In this document: positions 27,895 to 39,600 of the stretch, in pieces
How the letters are laid out: the number at the start of each line of letters is the position of its first letter
How positions within the stretch are numbered: the stretch's first letter is position 1
Origin: Bacteroides sp.
GTDB lineage: Bacteria > Bacteroidota > Bacteroidia > Bacteroidales > Bacteroidaceae
Direction: 5' to 3'
Assembly: GCA_019416685.1 (NCBI GenBank)
Contig: DXWV01000034.1
Location: 67,003 to 131,002, forward strand
Length of the DNA stretch: 64,000 bases
The notes under the pieces: model-generated
What the model was told of the DNA's origin: nothing
Seen by the model: only the letters and a program-made list of their open reading frames with translations
The model's database searches: none
Made by a program: the position numbers and the translations under genes

Positions 27895-29940
27895 TTATTC
27901 TACCACAAATTTTTGTATCCCGGATTTACCATCAAGCAAATATTTCACTATATAAAAGCCATCGTTCAAGCGTACTTCAGTGCAACTTCCCGATTTATCC
28001 ATAATATATTTTATTATGCGTCCTGTAATATCAAAAACCTGAATTAAGACATTCACCGACAGGTCATAAGAGAATGTTACATTTTCACCCAATCTGAATA
28101 TGTCAAATTTCGTATTATCTACTTTAGCATGGGATATTCCGGTAGGTAATGAAGAACCTTTGTAGCGATAGTTAAAACGACCATCGGGAGCAACATCACC
28201 GTCAGAGATAAAAGTCATGATATCCGGATTATTATCTGTGATGTTATCTGCCCATTTAAAATCGATATCACAATCTTTTGTTAATCCTAATGCAGATTTA
28301 GGTATGCACAAATGCATCTCATTTCCTGATACCTTAAAATCGACGGAAGCAATGACTTTCCATTCAAATTTATTATTGACATTCTTCATCAATGAATATT
28401 TTCCATTCGATGCATCTTTATAAACCATGTAGTCGTAGCCACCCCAACCTGTAGTATAACAAGTATCGGTGTTCAAGAATAAGCGCATCCAATATTTGGA
28501 TGTTTCAAAATCACTCAATGCTTCCAAAGTTTTCACATAGAAATATAAATTGTCCGCATCCTTAGTCACTTTCGAGACTATGATGTCATTCGTTTTCCGG
28601 TCAAGTGTTTCAGGCGTTTGAACCGCCGATCTATATACTGCATCGCCCTTTTCATCTCTATATTCCACAGATTCCACATTCCATTGGGAAAAATCTCCGG
28701 CTATATCTATCGGGATATTTACAGTAGGCACAGGTATCTTATTGACTCCACGATATTTACGCGCATTAGAGACAAGTTGAAGATAATAGTTATCACGTAT
28801 CAGAGGGTGGGTAGAAGGTTCCAAATCGCGACTGAATTCCGCATTATAAACATCAACAAAATAAGTTTCTCCGATTGCCGAAGTACCACCCGGACGAATA
28901 TCTCCAAATTCTTTCTCGCTACGAACCACAAAACGTTGGGCTATCCATTCGTTAAACTGAGTAACCATTACAATCGGTGGATGTACTGCAATAGCCTGAT
29001 TCCACTGTTCCTGAAAATACAGCCCATAAGGGGTCTCCTTACACAATCCATATTTATCATAAGCAGGTTGTTTCCCATTATGATAACTTTTCCCCACCTT
29101 TGTAGTAGCATGTTGAGCAACACTTACCGAAATTTGTTCGGTCTTCTTGGCAGTATTACCCAAAACACTATTATAAGTATTTGTCCATCCGGGCTTCTGT
29201 GGATAAAACTCAAGCCAGGACCATTCATCAGCTTTTGCACCTTTCATCCACGCCCAGGAATTACGAAAAGTGAACCGGTCCATCAAACCAGGAACCAACG
29301 TTACCGATATTTCAGCTTTATCTCCCAGCAGTAACGGTTTCCCCTCGTATTCATACCAGTATTTATCATACTTGGAGTCTTTGTAGAATTGGTTATATAT
29401 ATTCTCGGCTGTTGTAGCAGGATTTGAATGTACCATAAATGCAAGTTTCGGACTCTTCATTCCTAAAGCTTCACGCCTATCTATCTCCCGCATTATAACC
29501 TCAACCCTTGTGGGATAATGGAAACTATTCGTTGCATCAAAAAACAGAAAGTCTACCCCCGCATCCACTAACATCTGAATATGTTTGGCCACAACATATT
29601 TATCGCCTGCCGTATAATATCCTAACCAAGGCTTATATCCCCAATGAAACGTTTGTTCTGCTCCCCAATTAGGGTTTTCAAGGTTTTCATTCAAGAGTTC
29701 CGTAATATCTTTTCCAGCCATGGTATGCATCCCGTGCCAGATGTAATAAAACATTCCGATAGTACAGTTCTTATCAACCTCATTTCGAGTTACACCTGCA
29801 TCAGAGGACGCTACATTCCTACCTAATTCGTCAACAGCTACCCAAGTATCCGGATAGGTTTCCCATGTTTGGGCCTTGACTGGAGTTAGTATAGACAGCA
29901 GACCTAATAATGTTAAAAAAGTATATCTTCGTTTATTCAT
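27895..29940 (-). CDS. GH99/GH71/WbsX-like secreted glycan-active protein
   Basis: This is a 681-aa protein with a signal peptide (to about residue 23). Residues about 55-400 resemble a (beta/alpha)8 barrel of the GH71/GH99/WbsX type: IGMFYYIWHGMH, LVDAGVDFLFFDATN, KPLLLGDK and QFNEWIAQRFV (Glu331). Residues about 410-600 are a CBM9/DOMON-like beta domain (IAGDFSQWNVESVEY). The end is a sorting-like domain (IQVFDITGRIIKY, ending KFVVE). It lies last in the transcript of the two SusC/SusD pairs (73-bp gap). GH99 enzymes act internally on alpha-mannosidic linkages, but this protein may belong to an unclassified relative. Substrate is not predicted. Confidence 0.7.
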   Translation of the reverse strand: MNKRRYTFLTLLGLLSILTPVKAQTWETYPDTWVAVDELGRNVASSDAGVTRNEVDKNCTIGMFYYIWHGMHTMAGKDITELLNENLENPNWGAEQTFHWGYKPWLGYYTAGDKYVVAKHIQMLVDAGVDFLFFDATNSFHYPTRVEVIMREIDRREALGMKSPKLAFMVHSNPATTAENIYNQFYKDSKYDKYWYEYEGKPLLLGDKAEISVTLVPGLMDRFTFRNSWAWMKGAKADEWSWLEFYPQKPGWTNTYNSVLGNTAKKTEQISVSVAQHATTKVGKSYHNGKQPAYDKYGLCKETPYGLYFQEQWNQAIAVHPPIVMVTQFNEWIAQRFVVRSEKEFGDIRPGGTSAIGETYFVDVYNAEFSRDLEPSTHPLIRDNYYLQLVSNARKYRGVNKIPVPTVNIPIDIAGDFSQWNVESVEYRDEKGDAVYRSAVQTPETLDRKTNDIIVSKVTKDADNLYFYVKTLEALSDFETSKYWMRLFLNTDTCYTTGWGGYDYMVYKDASNGKYSLMKNVNNKFEWKVIASVDFKVSGNEMHLCIPKSALGLTKDCDIDFKWADNITDNNPDIMTFISDGDVAPDGRFNYRYKGSSLPTGISHAKVDNTKFDIFRLGENVTFSYDLSVNVLIQVFDITGRIIKYIMDKSGSCTEVRLNDGFYIVKYLLDGKSGIQKFVVE

Positions 29941-30013
29941 TTTTATAATAGTATTTACCGAATTATTTCAATTTTCAAAATCAAAACATTCTATATATCC
30001 GAACATGTATCAA

Positions 30014-31759
30014 TTATTCCCAACCGGGATTCTGAAAGTTCTGCCCTGTGTGCATTTTTAAGCGAACGACCTCTTCGCCCGGAATGGGAAACCGCAGGTA
30101 TTTATCGGAATATGAGTTCCGTCGACTGACTACAAAACGCTCGTACCCTCCTAAAGGGATTGCTTTCATTCCGGTAACAACCCGATCGGTACTTCCCAGA
30201 ATCATCCAACGACGAACGTCATAAAAGCGTTGCTCCTCGAATGCAAATTCTACCAACCGTTCGTTGCGCACTCTCTTTCTAAACTCCTCTTTCGAGAGCC
30301 CGTAAGGTATTTTGGGCATTTTTACCCGATCTCTAACTGTATTGACAGCATCTACAGCCTCATCGGGAGCCAATAAATCCGCCGATTCATTGAGCGCTTC
30401 GGCATAATTGAGATATAGTTCGGCCAAGCGGAAGATACGAAAGTATCCATCATTGTTTCCATTACGGTTGGATGTTGGATTATTGAACTTACGCAGGTAA
30501 TACCCCGTACGGGTATTTCGTTTACTACTGCTCGACAACGCACAGTTTCCCCCTTCAAAGGTTTCAACAAATTCGCTCCCTCCTACTTTAAAAGGCGCCC
30601 CATCAAAATAAATGCTCGCCGCCAGACGCGGATCACGATTGGCGTAGGGGTTATCTTCGTCGTAAAGCTTGGCATCCGGATTGAGAATGGGTTGGAGGTG
30701 GTCATCATCGGCATAACCGAGTATCGGCGATTGCCCGTCGATAGTTTCATACCGATCAACCAGTTCCTGTGAAGGACATGAACCCGCGCGAGTCTGCCCT
30801 ACCGTAACCGGTAGTCCACAATACCCCCAGACCGATAATTGATTCGGTCCTGTCATTATTGTCTCGGGATCTTCTTGCCCTCTCACATCGGCAGCTGTCA
30901 TAAAGTACAAATCGTAAGGGCCATAGGCCGTTGAAAGCGACTCGCCCTGAGGGGCCACTGTATAAAGAGAGTATCCATTGTCAAGACAACCGTCAAGCGC
31001 TTCTTTTGTAATCTTTGCCGCTTCTTCCCAATCCAATGTGCCGTCATTATTCAACGGACTGGCTGCATACAAAGCGGCCTGAGACATGACAGCTGCAGAC
31101 ATGGCTTTACTCCAACGGTAACGATCTTTATCGGAACTTCCGGAATGCCATCCCATCGTCTTATTATCCATAGCAACACGGCAATCGGAAATAATTTGGC
31201 GCACACACTCAGAAAAGGTAGCCCGACTTAATTTTGAGTAATCATAATCATCTTCGGAGGCATTATCAAGAATAAGAGGTACACCTCCATAATTCTTAAT
31301 CATCTGAAGGTAATAGAAAGCTCTCAACCCGAATGCCTCGCCCTTGTAACTTTCACGCTGATCTTCCAAATGCATATTGGCCGTGGCAATGCGAGCAATC
31401 AGGATGTTGCATTTTCGGATGGGACTATATAAGCTCCACTTTTCGGGAGAAGCCAACGGATTGGAGAATGCGGAAACGAATCCGTTATTCCATTGAGACA
31501 TTGCCCCATTGGTCACATCACACACATCGTGAGCCTCATCACAAGCCGATGACAGAAAGGTTTTATCGCTGTAGTTATCGCCTACATTTCTTGCAACTCC
31601 ACCATAACAACTATTCATATATCCGGCAACAAGCTTCTGGTTTTGAAATATATGATCAAAATCTAATCTTCCATCAGGATAATCATCTATGGATGTACAC
31701 CCGGAAGGTGTAATTGCCACAACGGCCAACATAATATATAATAATCTGTACTTTTTCAT
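30014..31759 (-). CDS. SusD-like lipoprotein (pair B)
   Basis: This 581-aa protein has the lipobox PSGC (Cys21), followed by TSIDDYPDGRL, and the RagB/SusD fold with FGLRAFYYLQMIKNYGGVP, LAELYLNYAEALNES and NERLVEFAFEEQRFYDVRRW. It pairs with the SusC-like gene 15 bp upstream (31775). The PDGRL segment after the lipidation site is shared with the pair A SusD (34804), suggesting the two pairs arose by duplication. Confidence 0.94.
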   Translation of the reverse strand: MKKYRLLYIMLAVVAITPSGCTSIDDYPDGRLDFDHIFQNQKLVAGYMNSCYGGVARNVGDNYSDKTFLSSACDEAHDVCDVTNGAMSQWNNGFVSAFSNPLASPEKWSLYSPIRKCNILIARIATANMHLEDQRESYKGEAFGLRAFYYLQMIKNYGGVPLILDNASEDDYDYSKLSRATFSECVRQIISDCRVAMDNKTMGWHSGSSDKDRYRWSKAMSAAVMSQAALYAASPLNNDGTLDWEEAAKITKEALDGCLDNGYSLYTVAPQGESLSTAYGPYDLYFMTAADVRGQEDPETIMTGPNQLSVWGYCGLPVTVGQTRAGSCPSQELVDRYETIDGQSPILGYADDDHLQPILNPDAKLYDEDNPYANRDPRLAASIYFDGAPFKVGGSEFVETFEGGNCALSSSSKRNTRTGYYLRKFNNPTSNRNGNNDGYFRIFRLAELYLNYAEALNESADLLAPDEAVDAVNTVRDRVKMPKIPYGLSKEEFRKRVRNERLVEFAFEEQRFYDVRRWMILGSTDRVVTGMKAIPLGGYERFVVSRRNSYSDKYLRFPIPGEEVVRLKMHTGQNFQNPGWE

Positions 31760-31774
31760 TTTATCCTTATTTAT

Positions 31775-34700
31775 TTAGAAATTGAGATTTAATCCGAAAT
31801 TAAACATTCTGTATGCAAACGAGTCTATGCTTGAACACTCCGGATCAAATCCTTTGAATTTAAGGTCAGTCATTGTAAGAAGATTCTGTCCCGTAACATA
31901 TACACGGAATTGATTCATTCTCATTTTCTTAATGACTTTTTCAGGTAATGAATATCCGAGAGTAATATTTTTAAGTCGTAGATAATTAGCTTTTGACACA
32001 AAAAAGTCATTCGCGGTAAGACTTGATGATGAAGTAGATGTCAAAGCCGGATATTCTATTTTTTCTCCTGCAGCATAACGTTCCGGAGTCCATGCCGACT
32101 GATGCATCTTAAGATATACGCCTTGATTCTTATTTTCAAATACGCCAAGGCCATTGTAAAGAGCATTACGCCCAGTCTCACCTTGCAACTGGATGTATAG
32201 ATCAAAATTCTTATACGTCAACTGTACCGAAGCTCCGGCCATAAAATTAGGCATTGTTTTTACACCATCGAGAGGCGCTTTATCACGTTCGTCTATGATG
32301 CCATCACCATTAAGATCTTTGTATATAAAATCGCCGATACGCGGAGCTGTACCCTGATAAGTAAGATTCCGTTTTTCTATCTCTTCCTCACTGTTAAAGA
32401 AGCCATTACCATTAGAATAGTCTATTAAATATCCAAATTTTTGGCCGATACTGTATCCGGTCTTACGGTAAGGATAATAATATCCAATGTCGGAATAGTT
32501 AAGATCATACGCATCGACGATCTTATTCTTATTCCATGAAAAATCTCCAGTTACCGTAATACCAAGGCCACAACCTGCCTTTTTAGTATAACCAACTTCA
32601 ATGTCCACTCCCTGATTCAATACTTTACCGAGATTTTCATATGGAAAATCACTGGAAGAGAAACCACTTAATTCAGGAATCAACTCACTTTTACAAAGTA
32701 CACTCCGTTGTTTAGTTTTCCAATAGTCGACCGATAGATTCAATACATTGAACAAACTCAAATCAATGCCATAATTCTGCTGATAGGATTTTTCCCATTT
32801 TATTTTTGGGTTTCCTAAAGCTCCTTCAGTTACAAGAGCACAAGTAAATATACTATTTATCAATCCGGATCCATTGGCTTGTCTGATGTCGTCAGCATAC
32901 AGATAACGGCTTGAAAAATTCCATAGATTATCATACTCAAGTGCACCAAATGACACCCTGAATTTCAACAAGTTCACAACATCCTGATTCTTCATAAATG
33001 CCTCATTTGAAACAATCCAAGCACCGGATACGGTAGGTGAGAAATGAAATTGATTACCTTTCATCATCTGCTCCGAACCGGCATGAGTAAAGTCAAATTG
33101 AAGAAAATAGCGGTTATCATAACCGTATTTTGCGTGTCCTCCCAATTGAATACGATGAAACGGTAACAACCATCCTGAACTGTAATCACTTCCCAGCTTA
33201 TCTTCTGCCAGATAATTCAGAAATGCGTCGACCGAGTGAACTCCAAAATTCCGACTGTATTCAAGCATTCCCTGAAAGTTCATGAAGTACACTGTTGAAG
33301 AAGATTTTGACCAACCTAAAGCCGTCTCAACATTAGTACCCAACTGAACCAGATCTCCATTTTCGTTTCTGACATAACGAGTGTAATTATAGGAGCCTTT
33401 CCGGGTTCCGGCATAGTATGAATGGTATCCTACAATGCCTTTTATTGATAATCCTTTAGTCAAGGCACTTAAATCGACGTTAACTCCAAGATCAACATTT
33501 ACATCTGTGGCAGTCTTCATACTAACCCCTTTATAATTGATCGAACCGTAAATCGGATCAGGAAAGTTCTCATTGGTTATAATCTTACCATCCTCTGACA
33601 GGGGACCTTCTACCGTATTCGGTGTGCTATAAATTTTATTTATGATCTTTTCGCCTCCTGTATCATTAACACGATATATACGCATATTCGTATTCAGAAA
33701 TGCTGTCATAAAGCTAAACAGGTTTACATCTATATTAGAGGCCAATGTAAAGCGATTCTCGTTATTTGCCGGATTGTATTTCTCTGTCCAATCTACTTTA
33801 TACATTCCTTCTGTTCTGGCGTAACCGGCATTCACATAATAACGTACTTTGTCATTACCACCGTTCAGCTCTATGTTATAACGCTGAGAAGTACGCATGT
33901 CTTTCAAGAACATTTTACGCCAGTCATTATCAATTCCGGTTCCGTTGGCAAATGCATCAAGTTCGTTTTGATTAAAAGCCAACGGAAGTCCGTCATTAGA
34001 CAAAGCTTCATTTCGCAAAATAGCATAATCATAAGAATGGAGCATATCTGCTCTCATCGTAGGCGCCTCTAAAGCATAATTCAGATTTACATTCACTTTA
34101 GTTTTTCCCGGATAACCTTTTTTAGTTGTCACAAGAATTACACCTTGTGCTCCAAGAGGTCCATATAGAGCTTTTGCCGCCGCATCTTTCAGGATACTAA
34201 CAGACTCCACTGTTCTCGGATCAAGAGAACTCAAATCGATTGTCGGTGCAGGTACACCATCGAGTACAATCAGGATTGCTTCTCCATTCATCGAATTCAT
34301 TCCCCGAATATGCCCGTTGGCATATCCTGCAAGTTTTCCCTGAAGAGTTTCTGTAAGTCCTTGTGACTGCCACTGTTCTATTTCTCCACTCTTAACCGTA
34401 CTAATAGCTCCGGTATAAGAGATGCGTGATTCTTTACGATTCAATGCAACATCCATCATTTCATCACTGCATGAAACATCGGGAGACAGCCTCACTGTTA
34501 TTTCTGAGTCTGCTTTTATCGGTAATACCTCGTTTTTATAACCGATATAGCTACAAAGAATATGACCACTCATTTTATCTGTATTTATATAGAACCGACC
34601 TTCCGAATCGGTCACTACGTATTCCGAAGAATCCTGGATTTTCACAGATGCTCCCTCGATAGGTACTCCTTCCTTATCGCGAACAATACCTGTTAACTGA

Positions 34701-34783
34701 ATTGTTTGAGAAGCAGCCTCATTTGTCCATATAAAAGAACAAACTGCAACGGCAACCATTACTATTTCTCTTATTATTTTCAT
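31775..34783 (-). CDS. SusC-like transporter with atypical TonB-box region (pair B)
   Basis: The start at 34783 opens a signal peptide (MKIIREIVMVAVAVC); the longer frame from 34810 would overlap the preceding SusD stop. The product (about 1002 aa) has a carboxypeptidase-regulatory-like domain (LTGIVRDKEGVPIEGASV), plug segments (TLQGKLAGYANG, YGPLGAQGVILVTTKKG) and the SusC barrel. Where most SusC proteins carry a DEVVVVGYG-type TonB box it has DEMMDVALNRKES, and the plug lacks the usual GAPG-type loop. It may have a changed TonB interaction or work alongside the pair A transporter. It lies 20 bp after the pair A SusD gene. Confidence 0.93.
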   Translation of the reverse strand: MKIIREIVMVAVAVCSFIWTNEAASQTIQLTGIVRDKEGVPIEGASVKIQDSSEYVVTDSEGRFYINTDKMSGHILCSYIGYKNEVLPIKADSEITVRLSPDVSCSDEMMDVALNRKESRISYTGAISTVKSGEIEQWQSQGLTETLQGKLAGYANGHIRGMNSMNGEAILIVLDGVPAPTIDLSSLDPRTVESVSILKDAAAKALYGPLGAQGVILVTTKKGYPGKTKVNVNLNYALEAPTMRADMLHSYDYAILRNEALSNDGLPLAFNQNELDAFANGTGIDNDWRKMFLKDMRTSQRYNIELNGGNDKVRYYVNAGYARTEGMYKVDWTEKYNPANNENRFTLASNIDVNLFSFMTAFLNTNMRIYRVNDTGGEKIINKIYSTPNTVEGPLSEDGKIITNENFPDPIYGSINYKGVSMKTATDVNVDLGVNVDLSALTKGLSIKGIVGYHSYYAGTRKGSYNYTRYVRNENGDLVQLGTNVETALGWSKSSSTVYFMNFQGMLEYSRNFGVHSVDAFLNYLAEDKLGSDYSSGWLLPFHRIQLGGHAKYGYDNRYFLQFDFTHAGSEQMMKGNQFHFSPTVSGAWIVSNEAFMKNQDVVNLLKFRVSFGALEYDNLWNFSSRYLYADDIRQANGSGLINSIFTCALVTEGALGNPKIKWEKSYQQNYGIDLSLFNVLNLSVDYWKTKQRSVLCKSELIPELSGFSSSDFPYENLGKVLNQGVDIEVGYTKKAGCGLGITVTGDFSWNKNKIVDAYDLNYSDIGYYYPYRKTGYSIGQKFGYLIDYSNGNGFFNSEEEIEKRNLTYQGTAPRIGDFIYKDLNGDGIIDERDKAPLDGVKTMPNFMAGASVQLTYKNFDLYIQLQGETGRNALYNGLGVFENKNQGVYLKMHQSAWTPERYAAGEKIEYPALTSTSSSSLTANDFFVSKANYLRLKNITLGYSLPEKVIKKMRMNQFRVYVTGQNLLTMTDLKFKGFDPECSSIDSFAYRMFNFGLNLNF

Positions 34784-34803
34784 AACTTTTTTTTTAAGAC
34801 TTA

Positions 34804-36606
34804 TTACCAACCATAATTCTGCCAGTTATCTCCGGTCAAATTTTCAAGTGAAGATGCATCACTAATAGGAATCGGCAAGAAATGCCATTTAGCCTTATAA
34901 GATAGTTTACTGGGAGAAGTCCCATCGGAACCAACAATAAAACGTTCATATACGATCTTACGTCCCGAACGTATCGCTTTCATGCCTGTACAGTATTTCT
35001 CATTTTCTAAATCCTCATCATTTCTTGTCCATCTTCTTACATCAAAAAAACGATGTTCCTCAAAAGCAAATTCAACTTGGCGTTCATGACGTACCAAAAG
35101 ACGAGCCTCCTCTTTAGAAGAGGCTTTCACATCTACAGATGGATCAAATCCTGCACGATGCCGGATTTCATTTACAAGTTGTAACCCTTCGTCTATATGT
35201 CCGGCTTCGACTGCCGCTTCGGCAAGATTCAAATAGACCTCGCCTAAACGATAAAATTTCCATTTACCATCTTCTCCGGGCATTCCCGAAAAAGCATTCC
35301 AGTTACGATATTTGTTCATATAATAACCAGTGCGCGTATATCTACGATCATTATCGCGAAGTTCACAATTTCCACCGGAATAGGTTTGTATAACAGAGTT
35401 AGTACTACCAACATATATATGCGCTCCATTATAAATGACAGTTGCATAAAAACGAGGGTCTCTCCCTTCGTAAGGACGTTCAGCATCGTATCCCGAATTC
35501 TCATTATAATTCGGTTGCAAGTGTACCTCATCAAAATATGGCTTCTCAATATTTAAAACAGGTTTTCCCGTCTCTAACATATCATATGCATCAACCAGTT
35601 CTTGTGAAGGGACATCGCCCGCCCGGTAATTACTCTGTATAGGCATACCCCATACCCACCACATTTTATGATTATCTTTAATACTTCCCCATATGGTTTC
35701 ACGATCAACTGGATTGGCTCCACCACTACTGTTTTGTGCAAAATACTCACCATAAGCACAAGAATACTCATCTGTTTGCATCTTCGTATAAAGCTCATAG
35801 CCATTTTCCTTCAACTTCCTGAGACATTCTTTATTCTTTTCATACGCATAATTCCAGTTGTCTTCTCCCCCGCAATACAAAGGGCTTGCAGCATATAAAG
35901 CAGCTTGCGAACATATAGCAGCAGCCATGGAACGAGATAATCGTCTGAATTCACTACTATTTACAATTCGCCATGGAAGTTCTTCATATTTCAACGCCTC
36001 TTCACAATCTTCTACAATGAATTTCAAACACTCCACTGTTGTATTCTTTTTCAACGTTGAATAATCTACATCATCAGGAAACGGTTCTCTTACAATAGGA
36101 AGTGCACCATACCATTTCACTAACTGTAGATAATAAAACGCCCGTAGCACATGAGCCTCTGCTGTCCATCTTGCCCGATTGACTTCACTATCAACTGTTG
36201 CAGTAGGTATATGCTGGAGAAAAACATTTAATATTCTGATTGACTTCCAATATTTTGTCCAGTAACTACTATCAAATTGATCATTATACTGAGTTTCGAA
36301 TATATTCTCACGAGCACTGCCTTGCCCTTTATAAGCATTTACAGCTCCGGTACCTTCGACATCATCACATGACCAGGACTCATCACTCAATGCCGATGGC
36401 AGATTGTCAAACCAATAATACCATGACATCTTATAGGGTATGGCATCAAATGCAGTACTAAAATATGCAGGAACATATTCCGGATTAGAAAAGACCTCTT
36501 CTATAGTTAAACGCCCGTCAGGAATAATATCCATTTCACTATTGCAAGAACTCAATGGGAACATCAATAAGATGAATGCCGACGTATATAATATTACCTT
36601 TTTCAT
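34804..36606 (-). CDS. SusD-like lipoprotein (pair A)
   Basis: This 600-aa protein has the lipobox LSSC (Cys21) and then NSEMDIIPDGRL. SusD hallmarks include AHVLRAFYYLQLVKWYGALP, RLGEVYLNLAEAAVEAG and HERQVEFAFEEHRFFDVRRW. It follows its SusC partner (36619) by 12 bp and precedes pair B. It binds the target glycan at the cell surface and delivers oligosaccharides to SusC. Confidence 0.95.
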   Translation of the reverse strand: MKKVILYTSAFILLMFPLSSCNSEMDIIPDGRLTIEEVFSNPEYVPAYFSTAFDAIPYKMSWYYWFDNLPSALSDESWSCDDVEGTGAVNAYKGQGSARENIFETQYNDQFDSSYWTKYWKSIRILNVFLQHIPTATVDSEVNRARWTAEAHVLRAFYYLQLVKWYGALPIVREPFPDDVDYSTLKKNTTVECLKFIVEDCEEALKYEELPWRIVNSSEFRRLSRSMAAAICSQAALYAASPLYCGGEDNWNYAYEKNKECLRKLKENGYELYTKMQTDEYSCAYGEYFAQNSSGGANPVDRETIWGSIKDNHKMWWVWGMPIQSNYRAGDVPSQELVDAYDMLETGKPVLNIEKPYFDEVHLQPNYNENSGYDAERPYEGRDPRFYATVIYNGAHIYVGSTNSVIQTYSGGNCELRDNDRRYTRTGYYMNKYRNWNAFSGMPGEDGKWKFYRLGEVYLNLAEAAVEAGHIDEGLQLVNEIRHRAGFDPSVDVKASSKEEARLLVRHERQVEFAFEEHRFFDVRRWTRNDEDLENEKYCTGMKAIRSGRKIVYERFIVGSDGTSPSKLSYKAKWHFLPIPISDASSLENLTGDNWQNYGW

Positions 36607-36618
36607 ATCTTCCGAATA

Positions 36619-39600
36619 TTAAAATTGAAAATTTATTCCACAACTAAAAGAGCGCATAAGTGGATAATCGAGAACAGAAGTTTGTTCCGGATCAAAAGCT
36701 TTTGTAAGCAGATTTGTCCAAGTACACAGATTATCACCGGAAATATAAACACGCACATTACTCATCTTTGCCTTCTTTATAAACTGAGAAGGAAACGTAT
36801 ATCCAATCTCTGCTTTTTTAAGGCGCATATAAGATGCATCCATTATATAGTAATCATTCTGTACATGGCTTGTAGAGCCAGAGTTTGCCAAACGGGGATG
36901 CGTAATTTTCTCTCCGTTAGCATACCGTTCTTCCGTCCAGCGATTGTCACATATATCTAAGAAATATTTCGAGCCTTCTTCCTCGAACACACCACGTCCC
37001 GAATAGTATTTTGAGTATTGCCCTACCCCTTGAAACATGACTGAGAAATCTATTCCTTTGAACGAACCACCAACGCTGAACCCATAATTAATGCGTGGTA
37101 CTAAAGAAGAATATTTAATCGGAGCCATATCTTTTTCATTGATAATATTGTCTCCGTTTAAGTCTTTATAGATAAAATCACCCGGACGCGGCATTCCTCC
37201 ACCGGTCTCATACAACAATCCACTTTTAGCTACATCATCATTCGTATTGAAAAATCCGGATCCGTCTTTACCATGTTCCAAATCAACCGAACGATCGATC
37301 ACATATCCCCAGTTTTGTCCTAAAGAAAATCCGGTATCACGATATCTATAAGCATAATCTTTTGCCAACATAGCTTCGTCGGCCGAAATCACCTTATTTT
37401 TAGTATAAGAAAAGTTCCCACTGATATTAGCACTTAAGTGCTGAGTGAAATATTTTTTATAAGAAAGAGTAACCTCAAAACCTTTATTATTGATCTCTCC
37501 CATATTGACCCGCGGTAATTGACTTTGAGTCAGACCAGCTATAACCGGCACCGTTTTTCTCGCTATAAGGATATCAGTTCGATTTTCAATAAAGTAGTCG
37601 AATGTCAAATCCAAATCTTTCAACAAAGTCAAATCTATTGCATAGTTTTGTTTCCAGGCTGTCTCCCAATGGATATTTTTATTTCCTAACATTTTCTCGG
37701 AAATTTTTCCTCCATTTCCAAGTGATATAATATGGTTTACATCCACATGATAACTAATGTTATCCAAATACAGAAAGCGCGTCCCACCCAGACCATCATT
37801 TCCTACCTTGCCGACAGAAGCTCTTAGCTTTAGTTTAGAAATTATCCCGTTTTCACGCAAATTGGCCATAAACGCCTCATTTGAGATGACCCAACCTAAT
37901 GAAAATGCCGGAAAAAAGCCAAACCTCTTGGACGGTGCAAACTGTTCCGTCCCATTATAACCCATATTTACTTCCATCAGGTAACGACTGTCAAATGCGT
38001 ATGTTCCGCGAACTGATAATCCTACCATATTATAAGGGATGTCTCCACCATCAGCTTCACGCAAGTCCCTTTGGAAAAGCAGCATTGCAGTCACATCATG
38101 TTTTTCATTAAATGTCCGGTTATAATTCAACTGCATTTGCATATTCAAAAACCAATTGCTACTTGTGCTACGCCCCAGGCTCAATTGGTCATCTTCCTCA
38201 TTATCTCCGTCAAAAGTATATATCGGTTCATCCAATCCGGATGGATGACGCTCATATTTATAAGTAACAAATCCTTTTAAAGCGGAAGTTATATTATTAC
38301 TTCTTGACTCAAACGACACCAGACCTTTTGCGTTTAACCCCTTTGTAATAAAGCCAAGATCAACATTCAACGTACCAATGGCATTCACTCCCGAACGTGT
38401 CTGAAGTGAATATCCGCTACGATTCATATTTCCATACCCAGACTGTAGTGTCTGAGCCGGATCATGAACGACCTGTCCTGCCCTAACTTCGTGAACCAAT
38501 ACATTTCCCTCTGCATCTGTTCCATTTTCACGCACATTAAATCCGGCAACTGTAAGAGGTCCGGGTGATGTAGGACGCGCAGTTATCGCATCCCCCCACA
38601 ATGCTTCCTGAACACCATTCGTTCCGTTTACCTTCTCAATGAAGCTTGACAAGTCAAAGGAAGCCTTCACTCTGCTATTGAATGAATAGTCTATATTGGA
38701 ACGGAAATTGTACCGGTTCATCTTTGCCTGAGGATCATATCCGAGTTGCGATTTCGGTTCGGTATTATACATACCTCCCTGATATACATAACCTGCATTT
38801 ATAAAGTATTGCAATCTTTCCGAGCCACCCGAAATATCGACATTCGCTCTTACCATTGATGCATAATCTTTAAAATAAATACTTTGCCAATCGGTATTCG
38901 GATACCAATACCGATCACTCACACTGGAAGGTCCCGAACCATCACGCCAGGCATCAAATTTTGCAATTTCCTCAGGTAAAAATTCGGGAGCAGCACCTTC
39001 ATTAGCACGTGCCTCATTAAGCATTCTTACATAATCCCAAGAATCGCGACGGGTAGATTTTCTGGCAAACGACTGCATACTGTAAGCTACGGAAGGGTTG
39101 ACAGACACCTTTCCTTTTTCTCCTCTACGGGTAGTTATAAGAATTACACCATTGGCTCCGCGAACTCCAAACACAGCAGTAGAACTTGCATCTTTTAATA
39201 CCGTTATGGCCTGTACCTCATTAGCATCTATTTCCCGAATGCTCTGCCGTGGAATACCATCCACAAGAATCAACGGACTTTTATCATTATAGGTAGCAGC
39301 TCCACGTAAAAACAGAGTTACATCATCTTTACCCGGAGCACCGTTAGATTGGATTGTTGCCAATCCGGGAAGTTTTCCTGCAATTGCTGCCGTTATATTC
39401 GGTGCAGCACTCTTTTTAATATCTTCAGAACCAATCGAAGCAATGGATCCTGTCACTGTAACTTTCTTTTGAGTACCATATGCAACTACAACAACAGCAT
39501 CAAGTGACACCGCCGATACTTGCATTACAATCTTTACCTTAGAAGACTTTACAGGATACGTCATCTTCTCATATCCTATATAACTAATTTCCAGAACAGG

